This document shows positions 12,412 to 24,440 of a stretch of DNA of 64,000 nt, piece after piece. The stretch is from Gordionus sp. m RMFG-2023 (taxonomy: Eukaryota; Nematomorpha; Gordioida; Chordodea; Parachordodidae): the NCBI RefSeq assembly GCF_954871325.1, contig NC_088775.1:80143561-80207560 (forward strand), in the 5' to 3' direction. Every line of letters begins with the position of its first letter. The stretch's first letter is position 1. The notes under the pieces were generated by a model, which was not told the DNA's origin, did no database searches, and saw only the letters and a list, made by a program, of their open reading frames with translations. The position numbers and the translations under genes were made by a program.

Positions 12412-13281
12412 CAGGGATCCAAACTTAACCTGATCCGAACCCTTAAACAGCTAAAAACCAGTATTTTTTATCGAACCTAAACCGCTAAAACCCTGTATTT
12501 TTTATCGAACCTAAACCGCTAAAAACCTGTATATCCAACCCAAACCGCTAAAAAATTTCTAGCCTAATCTGAACGGAATCGTTAAAATGCCTCAGCCTCA
12601 TGATTCTATGCTTATATAATAATGTGTAAATTATTACTAGTATATTGCAAATAACTTAATTATATTCGAATTGTTTTAAAGATTTTTATATCACATTTGA
12701 TTGATAAGCGTCAGTCATAATTTTTATAAACTTTAGTACATTGCCATTAAATATTTTAAGCTTATAAATTATAATGCCTAGAGAAAAATAAAATCTAATA
12801 TATAAATTATTTTATTTACATATAGTATTATAAATGACACATCAAATCTGATATCATACTGGGATTGCCGGCTACCCAAGTTAGTGTGGAAATATGTTTT
12901 TCAACAATTAAATTTATATCTCATTATAGATGTAATTTGAGTTAGAAGAATTTTGAAAATATATTAATTATGCTGCTTAATAAAAAAAATTTAAGTAAAT
13001 AAAGTTAAATATTGTTCAAAATTAATCATTGATATTTATTTGTTATATATATAAATCAAATATAATTTTATATGTGCAATGCAATTAATAAAAATGAAGG
13101 ATGTAGTAAAAAATATTCTTCCCTATACATAATTCGAATGTAGGTTTGAATACAAAAGTGTTCAAACCGGTTTTTAGAGGTTCCAACTGAACTGATATTT
13201 TTATTTTTTACGAACATCTGAACCTTGAACAGTTATTTTTATCCGAACCTGAACTGATATTCGTTTTGGTTTGGATCTCTG
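12412..13281 (+). mobile_element. decayed hAT element with perfect 8-bp target duplication
   Basis: The left end CAGGGATCCAAAC and right end GTTTGGATCTCTG are near-perfect inverses. The flanking 8-mers ggttttat (12404-12411 and 13282-13289) are identical. A short tandem array of about 34-bp units ('ccgctaaaa..ctgtattttttatcgaaccta') lies at 12455-12555 just inside the left end. Around 12865-12960 a plus-strand frame reads QVSVEICFSTIKF, equivalent to the hAT dimerisation block (usually QVSVERxFS), with the usual Arg replaced and stops soon after. The copy is 870 bp, so it is an internally deleted derivative. Confidence 0.75.
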
Positions 13282-13592
13282 GGTTTTATTATTAAAATAT
13301 AATAATAGAATTTAAATAATTGCCCTAGTTTGAATTATCCCGAGATCTTTGAAATTTAATAATTAGTATATTTTGTCAATTTTAAGTTTTTCAATGACCC
13401 ATATCTCCAGAAAACTAAATTGGAAAGAAAAATCCCATTTATTTCCCAGCAGTATTACTCATGCAAATAAAAAATTAAACTGAGAAAATGGCATTTTGAA
13501 ATGGGCCCTTAACATATTTTTATAAATTAAATAATTCCATTTTTTATCATAAAATTTTCTTTTATTTTCGTGTATACAATAAAAATTTAATC

Positions 13593-13820
13593 ATGTGTTC
13601 AAGGGGGGTAGGGATATCAAGATTTAGCGATTTTAAAATAAGGTCTCATTTTGATCAAGTTGATTGGCAGATATTTCGCGTCAGTAGCTTAGGGGATAAG
13701 GGCCCCTGCACAATGCCTGCTGGAAGCATAAGCCGAAAAGTCAAGTTACTAACAGCACAGAGAGAGGACCAAGTGACCTTACAATTGACCCAGTGCACCT
13801 TTGATCATAATTGTTAGGGC
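13593..13820. other. GC-richer island of unknown nature
   Basis: This roughly 225-bp stretch has markedly higher G+C than its surroundings and is open in one plus-strand frame, yet the peptide shows no family signature. It lacks obvious terminal repeats. It could be an old exon, part of a transposon not otherwise seen here, or a transferred fragment. Confidence 0.3.
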
Positions 13821-13979
13821 CAAACTAATTGTCATAACAGAATTTACAAAATATTAGATACCTAAACCCTTTTCTAAAATTATTTATGTCCTAAATTATT
13901 TAATAAATAATTCTTGGGCAAAACGAGTTTGGATAAAATCTTAATCAGATTGGCTTTTAACAATCGACCCAAATCACAC

Positions 13980-14535
13980 TTTTTAATAGAGACCTGGAGT
14001 GAACTGTAACGAATCGTTAAACCATTATAAATATCAGAAACTCAACTGAACCGATATAAATATTTTTTGAAGGAGTAAAAAGAACCTTTATAAAAAAGAT
14101 TAAACAGGTTCAGTTTTTATATTTTAGGAATCAAAAGAATTTTAATGTCCAGAATTATATAAACTTGCTCTTATAGTACTGATAGTTCCCGCAACACAAG
14201 TTTCTGTAGAAAGGGCCTTTCCAGGGCAAAATTTATGTTAACGTCACAACAAATATGATTTCATTTATATGAGAAAATATATAACTTATAATATATTTAA
14301 AAATGAGTTATTTTGAATCTTATATATTTTTTTTTATATATAATTCATAGATGCTTATAATAAAAATAAATTAAACGTTGGTGTTGCTTCAATAAAAAAA
14401 AATTTCTAACCGTAATGAACCATTATGAACCTTTATAATTAGCTGAACCGAATTTTTGTAAATTTTTTATTATAATTTTTACATACTCTGAACCATTATA
14501 AATAATGAATCGGGTCCGTGCTTTTTAACAACCTG
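13980..14535 (+). mobile_element. hAT relic with dimerisation-domain fragment
   Basis: Near 14175-14215 a plus-strand frame reads VPATQVSVERAF, a typical hAT dimerisation block, followed by stops. The flanking sequence has the 'gaaccattataaat'/'ctgaaccgaatt' phrases of hAT subterminal regions on both sides. The precise ends could not be fixed. A partial copy of its right part ('ggtgttgcttcaataaaa', 'tagctgaac') recurs at about 53690-53900. Confidence 0.5.
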
Positions 14536-14980
14536 ATGGCCCAAGGATTTTTTATCATTTTTTTTAACCCAACTTGTAAAATAAAGTGGTTTGGCCTAGC
14601 CCATTATGATTTTTTATAAAGAAGGACAATTTTGATTAATTATTAGTTTTAAAGAAGCATTTTAAAAAACTTTGGCCAATACCATAAAAATATTTTGTAA
14701 AATTTGCCCAGCCAGCTTGGTTTGGACTGAGCTTGAATATACAACTGCAAATTTGATGGGGATTCTAAATATAAAAAGAGATCAGAAAATATTTAACAAT
14801 GCTTATATTATATTGATTAAAGTTGTTTTTTACATTTTTATATTAACTTATATTTTTACTTGCAATATTTGTGGTATGGTGTTAGAAATTTAAAATAATA
14901 AAACTGTTATTAAGATAAGGCCTAATCATAATGTATTTTCCAAATATCTAATATCTTTCTGTTATAAGTAGTGTTGTTAA

Positions 14981-17900
14981 CAGGGCCGTAGCCACGGGGA
15001 GCCCAGCCCCTCCCCCCCCCCAAAAAAAAAATTTTTGGCCCCCAAACCTGGCCTCCAGAATAAATCTTTCCCCAAAAATTTCTCTGCCCCCCTCCCAAAT
15101 TTGGAATTTTTTTTAGAATTGATTATTTTTCTATTTTTAATATAAATTTTGAATATTTATTCAAAAATATTCTAAAAAAAATATGTCTATTTAGAATTGA
15201 TTATTTTTATATTTTTAAAATAAATTTTGAATATTTATTCTACAAACATGTCTAGTTTGTAAAATTTTTTCTATCATGCATTATTTTTATTTTTACCCAA
15301 TATTAAATTATCATTCATTCATTTTTTTTCATTTGTTTTTGTTGTGTATAACATTCTCTATAGGTATCACATTTATATTATAATATATAACTAGTTATTT
15401 TATTTTACAGCGTTTATTTTAAAATTATGAAGAAACAATCAGTTATTAACTCTTATTTTAAGTTAAAGAAAAATGTCAAGCAACATCACCTCTACAAACT
15501 ACTAGTAATACTACATCAGAAATTTCAGAAACTGATTCTTCTCATAGTTAGTATAAATTTATATTATTATTTCATGACTTATATGATATTGATATAGGGC
15601 AATACCTATATATTATTATTTCATATATATTTATTTTATATAAGATAAGAGACAGACATTTATTATTAATATTATCATTTTTGTATAATAATTTTAATTA
15701 TTAAAATAAATATATTCACTCATATTTCAAGTTATGAATGAAGCTAATAATCTAGAAAATGATCCTCACTACACTCAGGAGGAGGAAGATGGTAAATAGT
15801 TTAAAATTAACCCAAATTTTTCTATTTATATATTTTTGACAATATCAATAGGAGTAGGAGATTATGGTGTTTCATTATTACATTTTGTTTTAAATCAAAT
15901 AAAGACGAAGAAGAGACTCAATCATCTTCATCTAGCAGCTCAGTCTCTCATTGTCAAGAGGCAACTAGTAATTGATTTATAAATATAAAATTATTATATT
16001 TTTTCGTTAATCTTTAAAGATAATGTTTATGACCTTTTTCTAGTTTTTTTAATACTGAATATCTATAATTTTACTGATCAACTTTATTGATAATCTTCAT
16101 CAGGGTTAGGCACTACAGTATAGCAAATACTTGTATCTTAAATACAAGATAAATTTTGTGTTTGTTCATTTTCAGCATGCCCTTCCTTCGCCCATCCTGA
16201 TGACCATTATTATTTATGACCCTTACAATTTATTAATTATAATATTTTTAGTGTCAAAAAAAAAGTCCTCTAATGGTTCAATTCAAATCCCAGGTGAACT
16301 TGGCCAGAATAAATCAAATTAAACAATTACGCGAAAAAAGGTATCCATGGAAGGCAAAGATCATTTGAAAAATCATGGTATAGAGGCCGAGACTGGTTGG
16401 AGTATAGTGTAGAAGCTGACTGCCTTTTGTTTTCCATGTAGGAAATACTTGTGTAATCCAAGTGATTTGGACAAACGGGATTCAGAAATTGGAAAAATGC
16501 GTTAGCTGCCAAGAAGGGACTTCTAAAACACGAGAGCTCAAAAGCTCATTTAAATTCAATTACAATATGTCATGATAAAAATCAAAATATAAACAAAGGT
16601 ACAGAAATAACTAAAATGTTGGGAAGCTATCAAATTACGTAATCAATATTATATTGAATCAATATTTGATTTGATGTTTCTTAGCATACAAGAGCTACCT
16701 TTCCGTGGGACTGGTTCAACAAATATTACGGATGCTGCAAAAGATGAAAACATAATTTATTCTTCTGGGCTATTTATAGCAATGTTTTCCTACACCATCC
16801 AAAAGACCCTGAATTAAATAAAATTATGAAATTTTTACCCCAAAATGCCCAGTATACATCATCACAGATTCAAAACGAAGTAATATCCATTATGGCAGAC
16901 ATGGTGCTTGAACATATTTCAGACAAATATAATAAAAGCGAGATGCCTTTTTTTTGTCTTAAGGCTGATGAGACAAAAGATGCTTTTCAGGTTGTGAAAA
17001 CCTGAGCATAATAATTCGCTATATTTTTTCTGGAGAAATTCAAGAAAATTTAATAGGAATCATTAATTTAGAGTGTCTTTCTGCTGAAAGAATACAGATC
17101 GCATTTTAAAGCAACTTAATGATCTAAATATTAATTCAGCTAATATAATAAGCCAGGCATATGATGGTGCAAACGTTATGTCTGGCCGAAATGGAGAAGT
17201 GCAAACACTTCTTCAAAAAAAAATAAATAAAAATGTTCCTTTTATACATTGCTACAACCACAAGTTGTGGTTCAAAATTGGTATAATAATATTGTTATTA
17301 TTTCTAATTTTTTAATTTATCAAATTCATTGTATAATTTTTCAGGCGTTTTAACGTATCCTGTAAATATATAGGCCACACCCTTAAGTAGTGTTGTTAAA
17401 TGGCTCGTTTTGAGCCGATTTTTAAAACGGCTAACTCAGTATTGCATCCAGGATAGTATTACGCAAGCCTGAAGATTTTGTTTGTAGAAGGAACAAAGGT
17501 TTGGACATCTCTTAGCGAAATCTCGAGTCTTAAATAATTTTTCCTGGCTAAAATATTGAGTTAACCGTTTTTAAAAATCGGCTCAAAACGAGCCGTTTAA
17601 CAACACTACCCTTAAGAGACTTTTAGACCAGAGGTGGATTGGTCATTTGGAAACATCTCGCATTATTTATGAGAATTTTGAGGCTATTGGTAAAGTATTA
17701 TTTTACTTTTCTAATAGAACTCTTAATTCAGAGGTTTCAATTCATGATTCAGTCGAAGCCTCTGGTCTTTTATCTCAATGTATATAAATTACATTATATT
17801 AGCCATCATAATTTATGAGATATTAATTACAATAGATCCACTAAATAAGTATTATTAATCAGTAGGTACTAATCTAGTGGATGCTAAAAATTGTATTGAT

Positions 17901-18801
17901 TCTACTATCAATATATTAAAAAATAAAAGAAGTGATAATTCTTTTGCTTTGATTATGATTAAGGCTGAAAAACTTTTATCAAAATTTAATCTTACTCCCC
18001 AAAAATCATCACGGGTACGTAAAACGCCTAAAAATTTCCAAGATTTTTTAGTTGATAGCAAACTAGAAATTCGATTGTGAAAAAGACTCCAATTGGAGTT
18101 CTTTAAAAAGGATATATTATGAAATTATAGATAACTTTGTGGATCGTTTTTTAGACCGATTTACAGAAGATGATTTTAATCATTTTTCATCTTTTAATAC
18201 ATTGCCCCCTCTTGACCCTGATTATTTTTTATCAGATAAAATGGTCCCATTAAAATCCCTATTAAACTTAAATATGGAAACACTGCATCATGAAATGAAG
18301 ATAGCATAAGGATTGCTAGCTTTGAAAGCTAAAGAAAATCATAATTTTGAAAATATCTTACATATTATGTATAAAAAATATATACTCATGCATTTAAAGA
18401 ATTATATAAATGCTACTCAGCAGCAATAATCATTGGGATATAAACGGCTTCTTGTGAGGCCTTGTTCTCTACATTAAAGATGGTTTTATTGAGCAGTAGA
18501 GAGTCTATGAAGAATAAACGTAAACAAAATTTAGTATTAATGGCATATGAAAAAAGAATAACGCAGAATTTATCTTTTAGTTCATTTATATTAAAATTTA
18601 AAAATAAAAATCGCCGTATTCTATTATAGTAATATTTTGTTTTGTATATTCATATTATAGTATTATTTTGTTATTAAATTTTTAATAAAAATAGGAAATT
18701 TCTATTAATGCATAATTATTTGTTTGATTTTAAAAAAATAGTGCCCCCCTACCAAGTAAGCACTTGGCCCCCCTAAGAGAAAATTCCTGGCTACGGCCCT
18801 G
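14981..18801 (+). mobile_element. hAT transposon of the TTF-zinc-finger type, decayed
   Basis: The ends CAGGGCCGTAGCCA and TGGCTACGGCCCTG are inverse over at least 14 bp. The 8-bp flanks gttgttaa (14973-14980) and gtttttaa (18802-18809) match 7/8. On the plus strand the transposase domains appear in order: a TTF-like zinc-finger piece with FCFPCRKYLC at about 16415-16450; the catalytic-core phrase LKADETKDAF at about 16960-16990; AYDGANVMSGRNGEVQ followed by IHCYNHK at about 17155-17265; and a C-terminal dimerisation stretch CEALFSTLKMVLL at about 18455-18500. Stops and frame changes separate them, so the gene is inactive. Small introns are likely in the 15427-15980 part. Both ends carry C/G-homopolymer-rich subterminal tracts. 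A MITE (17388-17608) inserted later. Confidence 0.8.
17388..17608. mobile_element. MITE, TGTTGTTAA family, intact example
   Basis: This 221-bp element starts TAGTGTTGTTAAATGGC and ends GCCGTTTAACAACACTA. The identical 8-bp flanks cccttaag (17380-17387 and 17609-17616) are the clearest target duplication of the family. Terminal inverted repeats extend about 60 bp, including GGCTCGTTTTGAGCC, itself a small palindrome. It interrupts the transposase of the surrounding hAT copy. Terminal bases and target length place it in the hAT superfamily. Confidence 0.9.
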
Positions 18802-19191
18802 GTTTTTAAACAACTTGCTTTGATCTGATTTTTAAAAATGACTAACAAAATATATATATAAAAAATTACACTAGCCTGAAGATTTTCTTCAAATAAGGCA
18901 CAAAGGTTTAAACATATATTGGCAAATCTCAAGGCATAGGCAATTTTTCCTGCTATAATGTTGAATTATCCATTTTTAAAATTGCCTTATAAGTAGCTAT
19001 TTAACAAAATTACCTAACTAACTAAACCATAATATTTTTTAGGTAACATATTTAACTTAATGTGCTCATTCCAGTTTATAATTAAATGCTATGTTATAGT
19101 TATTGATTATAATCTAAAATAAAAATTATTGTTAAATTTAACAAGTAATTATTACTAATAATTTATATTAGAGATAACATATAAAAATAAA

Positions 19192-20262
19192 TTATAATAT
19201 ATCATCCTGAAATGACATTATTCCATTAATTTCATAAATTAAGCATCTAAGTTGAGAAATTTTGGTTAGTAATTCTGCATTTTTTTCTTCTAATTCCTAT
19301 AATAATATAATTTTATATAAATTGTTGTAATATCTACAACTTTTTTAAGATCTTGATATTCTTTTAAATTTGTTTGGTTTAAATTTTCACAATATTCTAT
19401 ATTTGCATTTGACAATTTTTGATTATTATTTCCATTTTCAATCTTAGTATCTTTCACAAATATTTTCTGTTAAATTAAATGTATTTCAAAATTTTTAGAA
19501 TTTATACATCAATTTCCAACTTCAAATTAGTTCTATCGAGAGAACATTTTGCATATAAATTTTCCAATTTCACAAACATTGATAATACATTATTCAAAAT
19601 TTCTTGACATTTTCTTATCTTTTCCTGCGTAGCAGTTATTTTTACATTAATAGTGGTTGGAAGCTATAAATATAAATTAAAACAATATTAATTTTTTTCT
19701 TTTTGCCTGTATTGATTTTAAACATTGAAAAGCTTCAGATGCTTTATGAACAATTTCCTGCACCAAATTTTGTCCAAGTTGTGTTAATATTGTAATGTTC
19801 TTTTTGTGTTAAATTAGAAAATCGTAATAATTAAGGTATTATTACTTGATCTAGAGAGAATTCGTGTTGTTCTTTTTCAATATTTTGTGCCTTTAATGTA
19901 TCAGTTAAAGATATTGTTTCTTTACTAAAATTGGAATGTAATTGTGACGATATTACAATAGGCGATGCTGCATGAATATTGCGTTGTATTGGGTTTATAA
20001 AGGGATTACTTTTGACAGGACTATAATTAACATTGTATGGATTCGATTGATTACTATATGGTGAAACTAATGCTGGTATTGGACTTAACATTCGGTTAGA
20101 AAGAGGTTCGGTATAATTATAACTGCCATGTGGTGATATGTTAGGGGAAAAGGCGGAATAAATATTAGTACTCACAGGAGATGGATTAGGAATAAAGCTT
20201 TGTTGAGGTGATGGTTGAGCTTGAGTGTTTGATTTCATTAATAATCTTTTATATATTTTCAA
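19192..20262 (-). CDS. MED30: Mediator complex subunit 30 (five exons)
   Basis: MED30 belongs to the nuclear Mediator coactivator, which links transcription factors to RNA polymerase II. The exons on the minus strand are 19846-20262, 19707-19799, 19508-19663, 19341-19466 and 19192-19296 (stop TAA). They join in phase 0 throughout to about 298 aa. Residues 1-139 form a Pro/Ser/Asn-rich tail (for example SNTQAQPSPQQSF), probably disordered. From residue 140 the MED30 helical core follows: LGQNLVQEIVHKASEAFQCL, then QEKIRKCQEILNNVLSMFVK with LENLYAKC, and a C-terminal coiled coil ELEEKNAELLTKISQLRCLI ending YEINGIM, as in animal MED30. The human protein is 178 aa, so the N-tail is the extra part. 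All introns are 41-46 bp; intron 2 appears to use a GC donor. A Met nine residues in (MKSNTQ) is an alternative start. No defect is seen. Confidence 0.85.
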
Positions 20263-21492
20263 TTAACATATATTTGACATGTAACTGATATTTCCATCAA
20301 ATATTATATAATATTATTTCGACGTATTCTTTTTTGATTATTATATATAAATTTTTATTCTATTATAATAATAAAATATTTTTATGATTATAAAATTGGA
20401 AAAAGTATATTAAAAAAAGTATAATTATTTATAAATTTAATTGTCCCTAGAATTTTCTGTAGTCTTGGCATTGATTTATAAGATGTGACACTTGATACAG
20501 TAAAAATTATTTATTAATATGGATGAAAAATGATGAGAAGCCATGGGTAAATAACTAATCAATTTTTTTTAAATTAACCATCATTAATTTTGGTTATAAA
20601 ATTGTTATATATAAAAAGGGGTAAGGAAGGCAATATGAGTAATCTTGAGTATGAACACACTTATATATCAAATTCGCTTTTGTTAATGTTTAGTGTGAAC
20701 TCTAAAAGAAAAGTAGGAAATATTTTAAAATAATGTATGGTATTAAGTAAATTAGCTGTCACGTCACTTATTATATTTGTGAATTTTTAAATACAGTTTA
20801 TCAATCAATATTTACCCTCTATTCCAGGTTAAAAGGGTTGATGCAAGATCATTAAAATAAGAGGGGTAAATAGTTATAAGATGCTACCATTAATGTATTT
20901 AACAAATTGCATCATAAATATCTTAAAATCCTTATTCATGATTCTTCCATTTCAAACACGAAATTGTCAACTTATAACAATGTATTTCAATTTGTAATCA
21001 ATTTTTAACAATATTAAAAAGGAACTCTATACTGTAAGTTTATTAAAATAAAATAGTTGTTAATACAATTACGCAACTACTTTCCTTAAATACTGAATTT
21101 TGAGTTGTACTTATTAAAAAATATTCTCCATTTTTAATGTCTTCATTAAAACCAGTCACAACTACCAATGAGAATTTCTTGGGAATATAGGAAATTTTCT
21201 AGAAAATTTGGAACATTTTGAAAATTTTATGTGAAAATGTTCCAAATTGGTTAAAAATCAAAAAAAATTAACCTAAAATGAGTCATGCTTGACTCAAATA
21301 AATTGGATATACTAAATAGAGTAAAAACCAAAAGATAAGTCTTAAACTGCAATATATTAATTTTTAATGCAAAAATTTTATTTAATATTTGAAATCACAA
21401 TTATTGAAATATATATGCTGTAAATTAATTGGAGAATGAGGAGTTCAACTGCTCATTCTCTAATAATATCTCTCGTTGATGTTGATATTTTG
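20263..21492. other. intergenic region upstream of MED30, no gene seen
   Basis: The sequence is AT-rich without a supported frame. It presumably includes the MED30 promoter, but I see no distinct element. A pair of inverted phrases near 21190-21260 ('aaattttctagaaaatttgg' / 'ccaaattggttaaaaatc') is only a local AT hairpin. Confidence 0.4.
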
Positions 21493-22966
21493 CAGGGATG
21501 TGAACCCGGACCCTAAACCCTCGTATTTTGGCTGAACCCGGACCCGGAGCCTTTTAAAAAGTGGAGGGTCCAAGGGTTCAGGGTGCTAAAAATTTTAACT
21601 TAAAATAATTTTTTTAAATTAATGTAAAAATATAATTTGTAAAAAAATATAATTTTTTAATTTTTAAAAAATAATATAAAATTTTTATAATTTTTTAATT
21701 TTAAAAATTAATGTAAAATTTTTATAATTTTATTAATTTTTAAAAAATAATGTAAAATTTTTATAATTTTATTAATTTTTTTCGTGGAATCTCCCAAAAA
21801 TAGTCACTTTAAAACTATAATTGATAAAGCAAGGGATGTTGTAAAATATTTAAGAACTCCCACAATTGTTAGAATATTAAAATCCATGAAAAGGTAAATG
21901 GCAATTTTAGATTGCACAAGACGTTGGTCCTCTATATGTATGATGCTAGAGCGATTATTAAGTTTGAAAGATTTCTTTAATGATTTATCATAGGAGCATG
22001 TGAAATCATTTTGTCAGAAGATGATTGGAATCAAGTAAAAGAGCTTACTAGTGTGCGTTCCTTTAAAAATAACAACATTAAGAGTGCAAGCAGAACAATT
22101 AAGTTTATCCGATTTTTATGGCATATGATTAAGAAGTCGATTAGAGTTAGGGAGATTAACAAGTTCTTTTTCAAATGAAGTGTTAGAAAATACGAAAATA
22201 AGAGAGCAACAATATTTACAAAATAGTGTTGTATATGCTTCTATATATTTAGACCCGCGATATCAGGTTTTATTAAGTAGTGAGCAAAAACAAATGGCTA
22301 TAGACCATCTTGAAGATTTATGGCATACCCAAAACTCTATTATTTACAATACATTGGTGGTTACAACAATATCTACGGGTTGTAGAGAACAATGATAATG
22401 ATAACGATATTGATGATCTGGAAATTTTACTATTAGGTAGAGAAAAAAAATTAAATTATCATCTCATAGAAAGGAGCAAAAAATATCTATTGTATCTATA
22501 ATAGAAAAGTTCTCGGAAGTTATGAGAATAAATAGAGATGCAAACAATAAAATTCTGGGAGGAAAATTCTTCAATATATCCAGAATTATATACCTTTTCT
22601 AGAATCGTCATGGCTGTACCGGCGACACAAGTACAATAATTTATGTATTATAAAAATGACTATCTATTTTAGGTAAGCGTAGAACGTGGATTTTCATCGT
22701 TGACTAATTTACGTGGAAATCTGAAGGATGATATTTTAGAAGATATCATGATTGTGCGATTGAATAAAATATTTAAAATATAAATTATCTCATTTCGAAT
22801 TATAAATGTGTATATATTGAAGTATAATAAAAAATGAATGAAAAAAAGCCTTATTTTGAGTCATTATTTTTATGTTTCCTCTGAACCCGTACCCAGGTCC
22901 TTTTTAAATTTATTACAAGATCCCGAACCCGGACCCTTTTTTTTTGTCGAAGGGTTCACATCCCTG
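21493..22966 (+). mobile_element. hAT transposon with perfect 8-bp target duplication
   Basis: The ends CAGGGATGTGAACCCGGACC and ...GGGTTCACATCCCTG are inverse. The flanking atattttg is identical on both sides (21485-21492 and 22967-22974), so the insertion is relatively young. Subterminal regions repeat 'gaacccggaccc'. Plus-strand transposase fragments are CTRRWSSICMMLERLL near 21915-21965, YASIYLDPRYQVLLSSEQKQ at about 22230-22290, and a dimerisation block VSVERGFSSLTNLRGNLKDD at about 22675-22735. The last is joined to upstream VPATQ by a 42-bp GT..TTTTAG intron. Frame changes inside the 1.47-kb copy and the short core show an internally deleted, inactive gene. Confidence 0.8.
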
Positions 22967-23039
22967 ATATTTTGTACAATTTCAGGAATTAAAATAACTC
23001 AATGAAATAACTAGATGATTGTTATTGCATTAATAAGTT

Positions 23040-23330
23040 GTAAAAAATTGCATTTTATGGGAAATTAACTTTTCTACGCGATTGGTAAATCTATCACGAT
23101 TTTTGGAATGGGGTGTTCCAAAATAAGACCAAATTCTCTCCGAAGATGCATTCGTCGGAGGAATCGATATAAGTTTTATAGCAATCAAACTTCTAGTTTA
23201 GTGCACACAAACGTCTTTCCACGATATCAGAGAACATATTTATTCCCCTATTCCAAAAAACCACACTCTGATCGAAATTCTGCTAGATTGGCTAAAACTC
23301 CGTTATTTTGATTAAATTCTACAATTTTTC
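23040..23330 (-). pseudogene. transposase C-terminal fragment
   Basis: A minus-strand frame around 23060-23170 reads PPTNASSERIWSYFGTPHSK followed by NRDRFTNRVEKL. This resembles the end of a hAT-like dimerisation domain (SSER.WS..G..H.K.RNR). Upstream on the same strand the frames are broken. No terminal repeats were identified, so this is a stray fragment. A related minus-strand piece, ELKDKFCQRNIFKLPKNY, lies at about 24065-24120. Confidence 0.45.
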
Positions 23331-23804
23331 AAAAATACATGTCTGTTAATAAATTGATAAGAACTGAATCGATTTTGTAATATTCATTAATCAAACAATG
23401 AAAATTTTTAAAGAACATGCCTGCCTTTTGTCATATAAAAATTTTCAGTTTTTTTAAACATTTTCAATAAATTGTAATAATAATTACCACACTTCTGGTT
23501 ATAATTTTTTACAAATAAAATCCTCTTCGCTTTAAAAATAGTTTTTTTTATTATCCAATCAGACATTTTGCAGATTAAAAATTTAGTTACTGCATACAAT
23601 TTTCATAATTGTATCGACAGTCATACATTTATGAGGAAATTTAAGATAAGTTTTTATTTTGAGATTTCAAAATCTATTCTGACTCATTAATTACTATATT
23701 GGTAAATGTAATGTTTATTCTGTCACACAACGGTTAGAAATATGATTAATATTCATAAGCCTACATTTAATTTTCATAATCATACCGTTTTTTGGTTGTG
23801 CGTA

Positions 23805-24440
23805 CAGTACCAAGAATAGTTGCATCTAAGTTACCTGATCCTTTTGCAACTTGAACTCTCTATATTTTTTTGACATCTTGAATAAACTTATATCTATATC
23901 GAAGATATTTTCTTAAAATACTTTTTAAAACTTTTGTTTAAAAAATTCAATTTCGATTTGTTTGAAGAATATTTTCATTATAATGTCCCTTTTGGTTTCT
24001 TATTATATTTATATAAATTATATTGTAAGAATATTTTATTATAGTGGTCGAAGCATCAAGTGTTTGATAGTTTTTAGGTAATTTAAAAATATTTCGTTGG
24101 CAAAATTTATCTTTCAGCTCGTTGAGGTAATTTCCTCATAGTAGTTCTGTTTGATTATACATCTCTCAATTTCCACTATTATTGCTAGGTCACACACAAT
24201 TCTTTGAAAATTGTAACTAAATGATGAAGAGGAGATGTAGGCGCGAGTAACATTTGTAACATTTATCCATTAACGGTAACTTAACCCACAACCAGAGATA
24301 GGCACCTTAAAAAAAAATCTAGATACATATTAAAATTTTTTATAGAAAAATATACCTTGATACAGATACAAGCATCATTAAAATGGTATAAGATACTTGT
24401 ATCTTTGGCCAAATAATATTGATTCAAGATACTTTTATGA
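23805..24440. repeat. relic related to the hAT element at 965-2509
   Basis: The left part ('gatccttttgcaacttgaactctc') closely resembles the subterminal zone at about 1007-1030. The right part (24355-24435) has the 'gatacttgtatctt' phrases seen at 2370-2480. No clean ends or target duplication were found, so it is a degraded relative. Confidence 0.4.

Larger units (their letters stand above)
14969..19014. mobile_element. MITE split by a later hAT insertion
   Basis: The first 12 bases, TAGTGTTGTTAA (14969-14980), are the MITE left end. The rest of the MITE follows the hAT copy at 18802-19014, with the family phrases 'cctgaagattttcttc' and 'ggcacaaaggttta' and a degraded right end. The hAT element 14981-18801 sits between them and has duplicated MITE sequence (gttgttaa / gtttttaa). 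The MITE is therefore older than the hAT copy. Confidence 0.7.
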
